Shown here: piece after piece, positions 25,447 to 38,295 of the stretch
Layout: each line of letters starts with the position of its first letter
How positions within the stretch are numbered: position 1 is the first letter of the stretch
Assembly (NCBI GenBank): GCA_963924555.1
Contig: OZ004583.1
Span: 7,888,582 to 7,952,581 of the forward strand
Origin: Crambe crambe
Taxonomy: Eukaryota; Porifera; Demospongiae; Poecilosclerida; Crambeidae
DNA: 64,000 bases
Direction of reading: 5' to 3'
Translations under genes and position numbers: made by a program
The notes under the pieces: model-generated
What the model saw: the letters and a program-made list of their open reading frames with translations, nothing else
Told to the model about the DNA's origin: nothing
Database searches by the model: none

Positions 25447-27737
25447 CTGGAAAAAAGCATGGCATGCTGGAATTGAAGTCTGGAAACAAAAGGAGCAAGA
25501 TGAGATATAAGTTTACCAGCCAGTGTGAGGTATACCTAGCCATCCTCCTCCATAGTGTCTTCCTCATTACCTCAGTGTAAAAAACATTGTTTTGAAACAA
25601 GTCTTGGTGTGCTTCATTTAAAAAAAAACGTGTGCTCTATTTAGTAGTGTGCTCTGAGTCTGGAGTCTGATCAGAGCAACCTGCTATAATTTCTCTGACT
25701 GAGCAAAGGTATGACAAAACAAACCATATTGACTCTCGCTCTGCTCAGACTGTCTGAGTGTGATTTGTATATCTGGCTAGCTAATACCCTGAAATATGTT
25801 TGTAATGAATATGCAGACATGGCTCCTACTAGGCTATGCCGGCCATGGGATGTTATAATTATGCAATAACAGTTATTAATGATTTTTCGATGGGTGTGGG
25901 TGTGTGTGTCGATGCTGATAATCATAGCTAGCAGAGTTAGATCCACTAGCTATGACAATTATGGTCAGGGTCAGAACTGAGCAGCCACTATTCATGGCAT
26001 ACGTAGTATGTTCTAATTGGCTACTTACTATCTTTAAAAGGACATGTGGAATTCTGATGATGCATCTATGGACTATGTATCGGCTATAATTAATAGTTGT
26101 CATGTGAGTGCAAGGAGTATTGGATTAGTATAAGTGCAGCTGCAAATAATTATTACAATACGTAGCTAATGCTCTCCTCATCTTGCATGCTGACTATAGT
26201 TAGTTAAACACAGCACCTATAGCTACATACGTACATCAGTTCCTGCATACCCATCATATAATTATGAGCTACGTATAACCTACCTACATTGGAACTGCAT
26301 AATTTCCCTGACCTCTCTGACCCCTGGATGTGCAAACTGTATTAGAGTATTGTTTCTACCTGCCTCAGTATGTATATTATTAATTAAGTAGCTACGTATA
26401 GTTCCTGTAAGTTAGCTACATTGACCTAGCCTTCCAAAGGGAAGTTTTCATAATTATTATTCGTAATCCACACACTAAATCAAAGTTCAAGCTGTTATTG
26501 TTCCTGCTTGACACCTTGAATGGTGAAAGCATTGGCCTACATCGATAATGCATTGGCTTTTTTGAGCTGCTGAATTGATCACAAAGTTGATCACTAAATT
26601 TGTACCCCGGTATACATCCCTAGTACTATACTCTCTGATACCATAGCAGATAGCAATTTGAAAGTAATGATATAGCTCTGAAAGTGAATTGGTTTTTATC
26701 ATTTCCTGTATGATATCCAAAATTGGAGGACTTGTGGGATCACCCATCGTGCCCACCCCCCCCCCCCTTCTCCCACTAATTATCAATTTTGCCTTCAAAG
26801 TGGTTATTTTTATTTCAAGAACAAAATCAGCTTTCATGTTTAGGCCTAAGACTTACAAGAACAAACCATGCAGTTAGTTACTAAGACTTCTTTGGTTTTA
26901 GATATCTGAGTTTGGCCATCAGAGTGGTTACACCTTGTGTCAAGTCTTATCTGCTTATCTAACCAGCAGTGTTCATAGTGTTCACCATAGTTCTCATCTA
27001 ACTGGCTCATTGTTCAAAGCTATAGGTGATGAGAGCTGTGATAGTGCAACTACTGCGAGAAAATCTTGTACATGCATGCACACAACAGTGAGGGCATGAT
27101 CTATAGCCATGACTGTGATTTCATGTAATAAAAAAATTTTATGTATTTTTTTTCATGCAAATTCATAATGGTGTTGAACCAGTGCTTATGATAAGAAATT
27201 GATATAGACCTGACACCCCACAACGTATAACATTGAACTGGACATTGCATCAGTGTGCATTTTGACCTGTACTTTGTCCAATAATGACCAGACATACAGG
27301 TATCAGGCTGTTATGTTCACTATTATGAGATGTGCATAATGAAATCTGAAAGCTACAATCATACGGTTTATAAGATCTATAATTTTTTTAAAAAGCTGAT
27401 TGATTATTTTTTTTCCATGATGAGTCTTTTTATCAATAATTGCTTAGTTGTTGGTGCAATAGTTAGTGTGTTTGTCTCTGTATGTTTCACTAGACCAAAG
27501 ATGTTATCATGTGCTGGTGCCAAGACAACACATGGCTGATGGTTGTTTTGACTGCAGTCACATTGTATCGTACATGTAGTGAAACATGATGTCTACTTTC
27601 TACATACTTTAATGCAATAAGTTCACTAGCTAGTACTACAACATGTCAAGTCACATACCATAATAAGGTTACTTACTATAGTACTACAGGAATGGAACAT
27701 GTCTAGAATGCATGGAAGTCCGAATAAGGTCACTAAA

Positions 27738-27914
27738 AGTCTATTTTGCATTCACCTTGCCCCTTGATCATTCACTAGCTATAAAACTGCTTTAACTTTC
27801 TCAATTCTTAACCAAATTTTAAATTTCAAACACCAGCAGAGAGAGTGGATAATCAGCTCTCTGTTGATATAAATTTAGTGAATGATCAAGGGGCAAGGTG
27901 AATGCAAATAGACT
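27738..27914. mobile_element. MITE-like element, 40-bp terminal inverted repeats
   Basis: 27738-27777 and 27876-27914 are near-perfect reverse complements (AGTCTATTTTGCATTCACCT against AGGTGAATGCAAATAGACT) around a loop of about 98 nt. No coding capacity. Confidence 0.8.
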
Positions 27915-29281
27915 TTGAGCTATACAGTGATGGAATATCTAGCTTAATTGGTCACTATTATTTGAATGAAGGTCACTACAGCATTCTGAATACACTGATT
28001 CCACCACAAGTCAATAGCCAGTATGAGGTCACAAATGTGTGTGTGCATTGTTTTTTGTACATAGCTAGTTATACCTCTATAATCTTATTATAGCATTATT
28101 ATTATCCACAAAGTCGTGTGCTACAAATAATTAAAGACCGGTGCACTGGTACTGCTATTTCCTGTAATATTGCATGTTATGTCATACACACTCCTCCTCA
28201 CTAATACTAGGGGGAACCTATAACCCAACAAATTTTTCCCCGGTCAAATTATGTGTATACTACATGTGTTATACCAAATTTAGTTCGTTCCAGCAAGATT
28301 GTGATGACGATCACTGCATGCCTTTTTATGTGGGAATAAGTGCATATGAGTTAGTAATGCTACTAATAGAGCACTTCCTATATATAATTATCATGAGTCA
28401 AGGTCCAGCTATTATAAGGTCATACGTACTAGCTAGAGGGCATGGAGCAGGATGGTTTTATCTTGATATATATAACTGATGTCATGTTTTACTGTGAAAT
28501 AATGCCACTGTAGAGGGCAGTTAATTATCTACCACCATCAAATGCACTATAGTTGAAGGTGCAAACTGGTGTATTGTTGATGATCGATGGTATACGTAGG
28601 ACCATCTAACAGGTGGACTCATTATATTTCTGTACAAAGGTCAAATAACAACAGACATAATATGGAACTCTTGCACTTGTTATTATGATTTCATTGTAAT
28701 TAGAGGGTTAGTGATTCTCATGATAATCTGCTTGGGAAGTTAGTGCAGTGCCACCCGCCAAAGTCTTGGATTTTATCCTAATATCTTTTAAAAGTAGCCT
28801 AATTTGAATATGCAAATTATTAGGATTTTCCAGCTATATTTATTCCCATAATGGCTAATAGATTTTGTTCATAATTATTGTCAGAATTTCTTGTCAAAAA
28901 ATTAATGTTGGGTTATAGTGATAAAGCTAGTGTCTGAACAATCACAAATCACTTGAGCAGAGATGGATCCAGAATATTGCGGGGGAGGGGGGGTAATTAG
29001 GAAGGGGGTACCCCCTCCGACTTCTTTAAAGGTAGGCTCAAAGAATGGAAATACTGTAGCAAGTGTTCCAAACTCCCTGTGCCTCTTCCTGCACCTTTTA
29101 ACCTCTCCAGTGCAAAATAAGTTCAGAAAATACTACAAAGGAAGAACTCTACCACTCCTCAAGTTCAAGAACTGAAGCAGGAAATGAACAATCTGTGTCA
29201 ACCATGATTCCCACAAAAATGTTATAGTTCTAACCAGTCAGGTGGTGAACTCATGCCCTTGGCTAGACAGATTAGGATCAA

Positions 29282-29532
29282 TACAGTGCTTTGCAAGTTG
29301 GGTTGGCAGATTTCATGTCTTAGCTGCAGTTGTATATGTAAACTCTCTATTGTGTTAGCAGTATAACCTTGAACCCAGCCTCTTTTTTTCTTTTTCTTTT
29401 TCCTTTTTTTTTTTTTTTTTTTTTTGGCCCACCCCCCAAAAAAGGAAAGAAGAGGCTAGGTTCGAGGTTAGTTAGCAGTAGTGCACGATACAGAGCTAAT
29501 GAACTCTGCCAACCAACTTGCAAAGCACTGTA
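29282..29532. mobile_element. MITE family copy 1
   Basis: Ends are inverted repeats of about 27 nt: TACAGTGCTTTGCAAGTTGG and, at the far end, CCAACTTGCAAAGCACTGTA. The interior carries inverted AGCCTCTTTTTTTC/GAAGAGGCTAGG arms around a poly-T tract. A second, shorter member lies at 36304-36418. Confidence 0.78.
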
Positions 29533-30016
29533 GCTATGCAGTTCACAGTGAAAGCCTGCAAAAATAACTTCTATTATCGTAACTTCCTCTACATGGTGTC
29601 CCATGTTATAAACAGGATGTTTTTCTTGTCCTATAACTTTCTCATAGTTGATAAACAAAACCTTTTTTTTTTTTTGTTGTTGTTTTTTTCAGCAGCCATT
29701 TTAATGTTTCAATAGCAAAACATGTCATCAGCCCCTCTGTTCTCATTATGAGTAAAGATGTGGTGGCTAATGTCGTTATACTTGACTTTGTCAACATTTT
29801 AAAAGTTGCTGATCTCCTTTGTCCAGCTGCCAACATTATTTTTTTTCAAAGGTAATTAAACTTTTATTGGTTGAAGCCTCTCATGGTCCAGTCTGCTTCT
29901 CAGACAACTCAAGAGGTTTAACTCTTTATTTTGGCATCATAAAACCCACAATGCAGTTAGTCAGTTCATTCACACAAAGAGAGACTTTAATTATGATAGT
30001 GGCTCTTAAAAAACAA

Positions 30017-30047
<31 letters not shown>

Positions 30048-30892
30048 GATATAATGAGAGCAAGCATACCAAACATGCTTGGCTCATATCCTTGGTAACA
30101 GCACAGTGGAACCTTTTTTTATTTTAAGTGAAAACCAGCACCGTGTAATGCAGTGTTTTCATTTTTGAGATCTCTGAAGCTATCATGCATGCAGTACCAT
30201 GCAGGCATGCATACCTTTAGCTCTCTCTGCATGAGATGCTATAGTCAGGCAAGAATACTTTTTTAAAGTCAGTGTCCACTTCAGAGGTAGTAGTATAGGT
30301 GACTGCTCTCCTGTTACTAGACAGTACAATACAAGTAGTTTATCTAATCGGGTAGATAATATTGTTGTGTTACTATGTGTTACTATACTCACACAGCATT
30401 TTCACAGGCACTGTTCATTAATTTTTTCCCAGACAACAAGGTTTCCCAGACAAGTTCATGATTCTTTGTAACAGTACATAAGCATGCAGCTGTTGCATTG
30501 AGGTAACTCTTGAAGTCATAGCACTCAGGGGAAAAGGACATGTTATAATTGGAAGCAGGGGAAATCTTTAGCTATAATAGAGTAAAAAAAGCAGAATCGT
30601 TGGGTTCTCGAACTATTGCCAGCCAATTTATACTTTTACTGTGAAATTTTATTTTGATAAATAATATTTTTACAAGCTGTTTGCTTGATATGAGCATAAA
30701 CTGAAACGAAAAAAAAAATGACACAAATAAATCTGAAATGTGAGACTGGATGGTTGACCTGCATGAAACCTGTTGTAGTCAGTGACACAAAGGTGCAATA
30801 AAGTGAGCGATTGCAATGAAATGATTAAAGTTATTAAATGAGATTCTGCTGAAAATGTTGCGAGACCTGCATGGAAATGTTTGTTTTTTAGT

Positions 30893-32610
30893 TCAGACAA
30901 ACACAAGATCGTCTTCTTCATTTGAGATAGACTCTCTCAAGATGGTTGGAACAGAGCATCTCTGATGGCTCTTCTTCGCACTCATGATTGTCTTTGCGTG
31001 GATGGTGCTAGCACTGCTCTTACGGGGAAGGGAGGATCGATGCGAAAGGAATGGCAGAAGATCGATTCTGAGGAGATTTGTCTGAGACTCGCGAGGGGAG
31101 GGTAGGAACTGGCTTCCGAGTTCAGATCCATACCCTGAACTCAGGCTGGAGTTGCGGCTGAGGCGGATTTGTCTTCGTAGCATAATCTCGGGATTGTTGG
31201 CTTGAACATCTTCACAGTCTTTGCAGTGTTTTGAGATCATCCCATGTCTACTCTGGTGAGGACCTACTTTGTGACATGAGCAATCGCAATCGTTCATCTC
31301 AAGTAGAATGTTGTGGATATCCTCAGGACTTTCATAGCAGATGGCATTTCGTCTTTTCTTGCTTTGGAGAGTGAGCATGGGAGTTTTACGAAGGCCCGTC
31401 ACCCATGGGTGGGAAATGATATGATCCAGTGTTGCTCTAGTTGAAGGATTTGGATCAAGCATTCTGGAAATCAGATCTTGTACAGCTGTAAGGAAAAGAG
31501 AGAGAGAAAGTTGTAAAATAATGGTCACAATAAGGTGGTTTTAATGGTTTTGCAACCAGAATAATTTATCAAGGGCTGTTGTTACTAGATTTTATTACTC
31601 ACCATCTGAGACTCCAAAGAGTTCTGGGTATTCTCCTTTCTCAATCTTTGCAAGGAACTGGCCCATATTGCTATCATCGAAGGGCATCATTGCTGTCAGC
31701 ATCGTGTAGAGTATCACACCGAGACTCCAGATATCGCACTCGGGTCCTCTGTATGGCTTTCCCATAATGATTTCAGGAGAGGAATAGAGTGGACTTCCGA
31801 CACTGCTGGCTGTTAAGGGCTCAGTTGGAATGTGTTTCGAAAACCCAAAGTCGGCAATCTATATAAGGAAAAAATTGATGTGATCATAAATAATGCTATT
31901 GATTATGAATAATATATCTATTCCGGCAAGGTTATAAGTTCAGACATTATTGGGGTGGTAAATTGTATTTATGATGATAAATTCATGCGTTGTCCATAGC
32001 AACTGACCTTAGGGCAATAGTCGCTGTCAAGTAGAATGTTCTCGAGTTTGAGGTCCCTGTGAGCGACACCATGACTGTGGCAGTGTTTTAGACCACAAAC
32101 TATTTGCGAAAACATGTCTCTTGCACTCGACTCGCTCATTCCTTCTTGCTTCTGTACAAAGTCAAAGAGTTCACCATTTGGTACATGTTCCATGACGATA
32201 GCAAAGTGCTTCTGAGTTTCAAAAGCTGTAAAGATAGAAAAGAAAAATGCATGAATGATTTGTCACTATATAATATATAGCCATATTATTAGCTAACTGG
32301 CTGTAGTTACTTACTGTCATATAATCTGACAACGTTTTCATGACTTCCAAGTTTCTTCATGTTGGCCATTTCATCACGGATTCTTTGAAGAGCCTTTGAG
32401 TTCTTCACTTTCTTTTCAATCAATTTGAGAGCAACCTGTTGGACAAAGGAAGAGAGGCATGAATATCTAGTTCGCTAGCTGAATTGGTAGCTGCTACCAA
32501 GCTGAGGCATTAACAAAAATTACCTGTTTTCCAGTGGAGATGTTGCGAGCTAGGTAGACTTTGGCGAAGTTGCCGCTACCAAGTTTTCTTACAATTTGAT
32601 AATTTTCCAT
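30893..32610 (-). CDS. CAMK-group Ser/Thr kinase (AMPK-related/TSSK-like)
   Basis: Five exons on the minus strand: 32524-32610, 32315-32435, 32008-32225, 31603-31858, 30893-31485. All have GT/AG junctions and consistent phase, giving 424 aa from MENYQIVRKLGSGNFAKVYL. The kinase domain spans about residues 4-255, with G-loop GSGNFAKV, catalytic Lys in VALKLIEKK, HRDLKLEN, DFG in IADFGFSKH, SPEIIMGKPYRGPECDIWSL and PFDDSN. The last exon adds RATLDHIISHPWV and a tail of about 170 residues that is Ser/Arg-rich with a CDCSCHK cluster and NSSLSSGYGSE; no UBA or KA1 domain is evident. The activation loop reads TASSVGSPLYSSPE, placing Ser where AMPK relatives usually have the LKB1-target Thr. NUAK-, TSSK- and HUNK-like features are mixed, so the subfamily is unsettled. 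The kinase assignment is firm. Confidence 0.92.
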
Positions 32611-32789
32611 CCTATGCAAATCTTGCAAAAAGAAAAGATTCTAACTATCAATACTGTTGCTGCAGCCTCTCCGAATTGTGAACTGCAGGAAATCTTAGAG
32701 TTCGGACTTATATACTCGTCCAGAAGCAATTTCCGGTTTGTCATTTATGGATTAGCTATGCACGCATTTAGGTGAATAGACTATAAGAG

Positions 32790-33178
32790 CCAGCTAGCTC
32801 CCTCCAGCTGTGCTATGACATAATCATAATCACACAGAATAATACCAGTTAGCTATAAGCTGCCCGTTATAGTGTGGAAGGGGGATACAGTTTAATCATA
32901 GATTCATTATAGCAGCAGCCTTACAGCTCCTCCAGCTAGCTAGCTGTGCTATACCTTCCTTATAGCTACTATACAGAATGATATACCAGCCATTAGTGTG
33001 GAAGGAAGATGCAGTTTAATAGTAACAGCCTTACGGTTCCTCCAGCTAGCTAGCTGTGCTATAGCTGCATGACTATAATGATAATCACACAGAATGATAT
33101 ACCATGCAGCTACACGTTTCCATTAGTGTGGAAGAAGGATGCTGCAGTTTAATAGTAACAGCCTTACAATGTGGCTAG
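32790..33178. repeat. Three-copy tandem repeat upstream of the kinase gene
   Basis: Units of about 120 to 140 nt share CTCCAGCTAGCTAGCTGTGC, CACACAGAATGATATACCA, TTAGTGTGGAAG and CAGTTTAATAGTAACAGCC. They lie immediately 5' of the kinase gene (transcribed leftwards), so they may overlap its promoter. Confidence 0.75.
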
Positions 33179-34519
33179 GAAAAAGGAAGTAAATTTGCAT
33201 CAACACAGTTGGGTTTAGTGCAGGTGTGTGCAAGGCATCTATATTTATGTGGAGTCAGTAGTATAGAGGTAACTAGTGGTTCATAGTCTATAGAATAGTG
33301 GTTCATGTTCTATAGATTAGTGTCCATTTAGCTAGTGAACCCTGAATTGGTAAGTGAGACATTCACACTGACTCTGCATGTATGCTTTAACCACAGCATG
33401 TCTGGTGGCAATGATAGGAAACAATGTTATGGTGACTCAGGTGTATGCTCTTATAATTAAGTTTAAAAAATACCAGTCTATTAGAGCTACTGTTCTTATT
33501 AATATGAACTTTATACCTCAGATATATTGATGGAGCCTTTCATTAAACGTTACAATAGATAATCTTTACTACTGTGATATGGTATTAATTGATCAGGGGA
33601 TATTATAGAACTGGCATTGAGTGAATAATATAAGGGCTGGTTAATATCACGAAGTGCTTGTATTTTATTAAATGCTAATATAAAATGTGTATAGTACGTT
33701 TTGGTACTTTTGGTCAAATTTCAAAAGTGGAGGTTATGGTTATCATGGTGAACTATCCCATTCCCAGCAATAGGGTTACATGTACCCTTCCCAGCAGTTC
33801 ACAACCTTCCACCTTATGGAATCTGAACTCGTGCACCCTATGGACCCTTCAGCCCACCTGTTTCTTGCATGTCGTGTGACTAGTCCATTTACACCACTGG
33901 GTGATAAGTAGCCTCGTCAACACTGTTCTGTGTACAGGACCCAACTCACACCCCCATGTGCGAGATGCAGAAAGAATTCTCCAGTGCAATTTACTAGAGT
34001 AGAACACCTGGTTATAACGGTCACCCTTGGACTGAACCAAGTGGCTTGTTGCTACTATGCAGAGATGGCCCTTAATTAATTTTACTTCTACAATAGCTAA
34101 GTTCATTATCAGGTTCTCTATTTCCAACTTGCCACTCTATAAACAAAGAGTAAGTAACTGTTACAGTCAAAATCAGTATGCTCACATCTGTTGGTATTAA
34201 TTAGCATCAAGATTGAAAATGTCTTGGTCATGATATCGCGGCGTGTTTTTATGATTTAAGCTTTATCTCCACGACTTGTGGTGCATATTTCCTTATGATA
34301 ACACACACACATAATATTGCTTCTTTTTAACGGGATGTGTGAAGTGCTAGAAAGTTCAAGTGTGTGGATGCATGAGAGCATTCCTGTTTAATATTAAACA
34401 CAGGATGAAAAGCATTCTCTTCCCCTTGGCAATCACACAGGGACTTTACATATTCAGATGATTATAGTGACTCAGGAAGTGAAATTTATGTTAGGGAATT
34501 TAGGAAGTGATTAAAAAAA

Positions 34520-34597
34520 TCTTATTTTTGTTGTTATTGTTGCTTTCATCTTCTTCTTCCTCTCCTTCGTTATTGTTGTTTTTGTTGTTGTTATTAC

Positions 34598-34652
<55 letters not shown>

Positions 34653-34672
34653 GCTATTATTATTATTATTAT
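34520..34672. repeat. TTG/TTA trinucleotide microsatellite
   Basis: Mostly uninterrupted ATT repeats from about 34592, preceded by TTG and CTT triplets. Encodes only poly-Leu/poly-Ile frames. Confidence 0.95.
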
Positions 34673-36303
34673 GGCAGTATTATTACAATACTGACATTTC
34701 AATGATTTTAGGTACATCCCCTCAATTCAGGGTGGATTAACATATCGTGTAACATTGCAATGACTCCAAGGAGAGAAGTCCTAACCTAACTCTCACTGGA
34801 TAGTCATAATACATAGCTATCAGACATAGTGATATGTTTTGGAAACAGCCCAGTTCATTCAGTATTTGAATGGTGTACTTAGTCAGCACTTCCACACTTC
34901 CTGTTTTGATCCTCTATGAATAACATCAACAGATAACATCTTTGCCCTAGGGCTATAGACATCAACTATGAAATCATTGATTAATTATTATGAATCAGCA
35001 ATTAAAATTATATGCACCTTATGCAGAGGGCCGGGAATATAATTATGGAGGACCAGGATTATAATGATCACCTACGTTACATAGCTGGAGGACCAGGGCT
35101 ATCTGAGTCCACATTGGCTCACATTCTGTCTACGACTAGCTGCAGATGTATGATACAGTGTTTTTAATCCATAATCAGGCAAAAATTATTTTATCAGGCA
35201 AATTAAAATTTTAATTTTTCATGGGAGGTAGTTTTTTTCTAATCCCCATGAGGTCACAGGTACTATAAGTGCCTCAGGGCTGAATCATGCAGTGACCTTT
35301 GAACTGTACATTTTTTCCGCACAATGCACAATGAAAAATCCCACCTTGCATTAATAGCTAATTAATAGCACTGATGAAGTCATCTTCTGAGTATTAACCA
35401 GCAATACACCATGTGGTAGGGCTATTAAATCATAGGGGGAAATCCTGCATTCAGCTTTAATCATTAATGACAAGCTACGTATGAAAAGGTTCTTCCCCTA
35501 TAAAATACCCCCATATATGCATAGTACATCCAGACAGTGCAGCCATAAATACCGGTAGCATTTTTCTAGATTAATTGCATTGCTAGACAGTATATCTCTT
35601 TGAATAATTTGTGTTACCATGAAAGTAAAGGAAGGAAAGCGTAGAGAGGTGATTTCCCATTGAGCTACCCCCTTAAAGAGATACATTTACCCATCTCTCA
35701 TAATCTCTCAAAAATATCAGTGGGGGTAACTGTACTTCACTGTGGTTACAGACTGATGTCTATCAGGTCATGAAACACTTGCCCAATGGCAAGTTCAAAA
35801 AGAAGAAAAACAGTCTTGTATTATTTATCACAAATTGCTATTTAAGACAATCTCAACAGTACACATCCTTGAAGCTAGTGACTGAAGCTGGGGAATGAAC
35901 GAAATGCTCTTGATGAGCTAAAGGGTAATGGTACGGATTACTAAAATACCACAACCAAACAAATTCACACTCTCTTCAAGTTACACCACAAAGAGGAAGG
36001 TGTCATCCGATACTCAAAATCTAATCAGAAGCACTTTTAATTATGGACCACAGCACCGGCTATTTTTGCATAACACATGGAAACAATTAACCTGATTAAA
36101 TCATGCTCACATCCTGAATTACTGACTGCAGACTAGCTAGTTACGTCGCTACCAATTCCACTGGGTGGTTTAATGAGATCCACTGAATTATATAACCATT
36201 AGTTTGCATGAAGGACTTTTAAAAAAAGAATACCCCCCAATCCCCCCAACCTATCCCTATCAAATTCCAGCCAGGCTCACATGACGCTTATTAAACTCTT
36301 GGA

Positions 36304-36418
36304 CAGCACTTTGCAAGTTGATTGGCATCTAACTCTATTGTGTTTGCAGTACGACGTGCATAATAGAGTTTACATACAACTTGCATCTAGGACATGAAAT
36401 CTGCCAACCAACTTGCAT
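36304..36418. mobile_element. MITE family copy 2, shorter
   Basis: It starts CAGCACTTTGCAAGTTGATT and ends with TCTGCCAACCAACTTGC, matching the terminal repeats of the element at 29282. It adds its own internal 9-bp hairpin (AACTCTATT/AATAGAGTT). Confidence 0.72.
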
Positions 36419-38178
36419 AATTTGGCTGTTAGTGAAGTAGAGCATGCTGATAACTCCTGTTGTTTTTATGTATTATGTATTCATGTGACTGACACAAGCA
36501 CCATCTCATCGTGATCAGCTATCATAAAGTGATGATTACCCTTCCTTGATCTTGTCACAATATTTGTGTGAGGATGTAAAAATAACTGCATACAGCATAA
36601 CATGAACTATAGGGGATCCACCAGCCACAAGTGCATGAAAGACAATACTCCCGCACCACCCCTGGCTTAAAGCCACAATATTTTTCAACGGAAGTGAGCA
36701 GTTACTATCCATCGCAAATAAGGGTGAATCCATGCACGAGCAAGCTCCAAATCCAGCACTTCTCACTTTTAAGTTTTCCAACTTCATCCCTTTGAAACTT
36801 GCTGTTTTCTCATACACTAGTAAGGCTTAGCTGGCTGACCCAAGGATGAAAACAGTGAATATACACCAAATACCTCGGTGTTTACATGAATACCTTGACG
36901 TTTAAACGAATGAATACCTTGGTGTTTCCTTGCACTCATAGTCAGCTTGCACGATGAGCCATAGTGGTGGGTATAGTGGCATTTTGTTTACCTAGCTATG
37001 GTACCATGCATATGATTGGCTTTATAGGCGTTATGACTTTGTCCAAGCCATTAATATTAACTGCATAGTCATGGCTTTTCCACATACAGTTATGGCTTTC
37101 CGCGTCATAAAATAACTTTCTCTATAAGAATCATGAACCAAAGGATTCCGACTTAGGGCTAAAACTACATAATGTGTCTATTTAGCTTACTCTCATCTCA
37201 TGCCACTTAATTGAAGAACTATACGCGCTATTGTTGAGAATCTGTTTGCACAAAGGTCATGTATGCATACCATCTGGGTTCACAGATAATGTCCACAGCT
37301 ATCACGTCACAATTAACGCCAAATTAATGCCAAGTAGGCTACATCAAATATTTCTAGTAACTCATTATTACTAAGAGTAAGACTAACACATTAGTGGAAA
37401 AAGCTATTTGTTTTGTCAGCTTCATATAAAAGCTTATGATGTGCTAATATGTTCATGAGGGCAGGAGAGAAGATGCGACAAGGATGACCACCAGGTGTTT
37501 CTTTGTCAATGACTCTTGAATCATCCAGTCAATATGGTGGAGTGTGGTTGTCTTTTTATTCAACAAATTTAGATGAAGTCAGTAGCTGTGATTAGTTTAT
37601 TGATGGATGTCATGTCAGCAATGACGCACACATTTTGAACTGATTGCAGCGTGGTCAGTGCATGTATACAGCTCAACAAGATCCATTGCAATTCTATTGT
37701 AGGAGGGAAAGGTGTTAAATAGAACCAAGCTGTTAACGAAGACTTGTTGGAACTTTATTGGGGATTGCATCAACTGCATGACTCATTTCCTTCCCCAGGA
37801 AAGTGAAAAGGTTGGAGGTCAGCCACTCACTATTTAGCACTTCTTAGTGAGGATTTCCCCCCTCTCTCTCTCTCTTTGGGAGTACAATTCTCTATAATAG
37901 CTCTCAAAAGCTATTATTTTAACGACCCTGTACCAATTAAGAAGGTAAAGGATCGCAATGTATACATACTAGCTAGCCTGTGCACGTACATATACATATA
38001 CATATGTGTATTTTAGTTAAATGAATGACCCTTACCAGTCTCTCTGACACTGTATACCTTCCTGCCACATCTCAACGAAATAGACCGTTCAGGCTCCAAA
38101 GCCCTTCCCTTCTGGAACGAGAAATCGCACTACACTGTACTATGCGATGATGACCATTACCTAATTCTTAAAAAACAA

Positions 38179-38190
38179 TGCGCATGCGCA
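38179..38190. promoter_or_regulatory. Palindromic TGCGCATGCGCA motif upstream of ALDH
   Basis: Perfect 12-bp palindrome 106 nt before the ALDH start codon, matching the NRF1-type core GCGCATGCGC. Related GCGCATGC-type words lie 108 nt before the gene at 40921 and upstream of several receptor copies. A promoter role is inferred from position. Confidence 0.6.
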
Positions 38191-38295
38191 AATTTAAAAA
38201 AATTGAGGTGTGAGTATGGTGAGACACGTGACTTGTATCTGCACACCTAGTATTACCTTCGTTACACCTTACTTGCGCGCTTGAAGCAGACGATA

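Larger units (their letters stand above)
25447..30892. other. 5.4-kb non-coding stretch with MITEs
   Basis: No gene is supportable. It contains the inverted-repeat elements listed at 27738 and 29282, poly-T runs at about 29403-29425 and 30026-30048, and a G-rich AGAGATGGATCCAGAATATT patch near 28958 that looks like a transposon end. The 101-codon frame at 28174-28479 (+) and the 116-codon frame at 26487-26837 (-) have no recognisable domain or splice support. Confidence 0.45.
32611..38295. other. Intergenic stretch between kinase and ALDH genes
   Basis: No gene is supportable in this 5.7 kb. It holds the tandem repeat at 32790, a TTG/TTA trinucleotide tract at 34520-34672, the MITE at 36304 and short CT runs at about 37861. 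Frames at 33849-34127 (-) and 36536-36817 (-) lack domains and splice signals and are treated as chance. Confidence 0.5.

Noticed and set aside
32611-33178. Extra 5' exons of the kinase
   Set aside because: The first exon starts with a normal kinase N-terminus (MENYQIVRKLGSG) after an in-frame-free leader. The upstream sequence is a tandem repeat.
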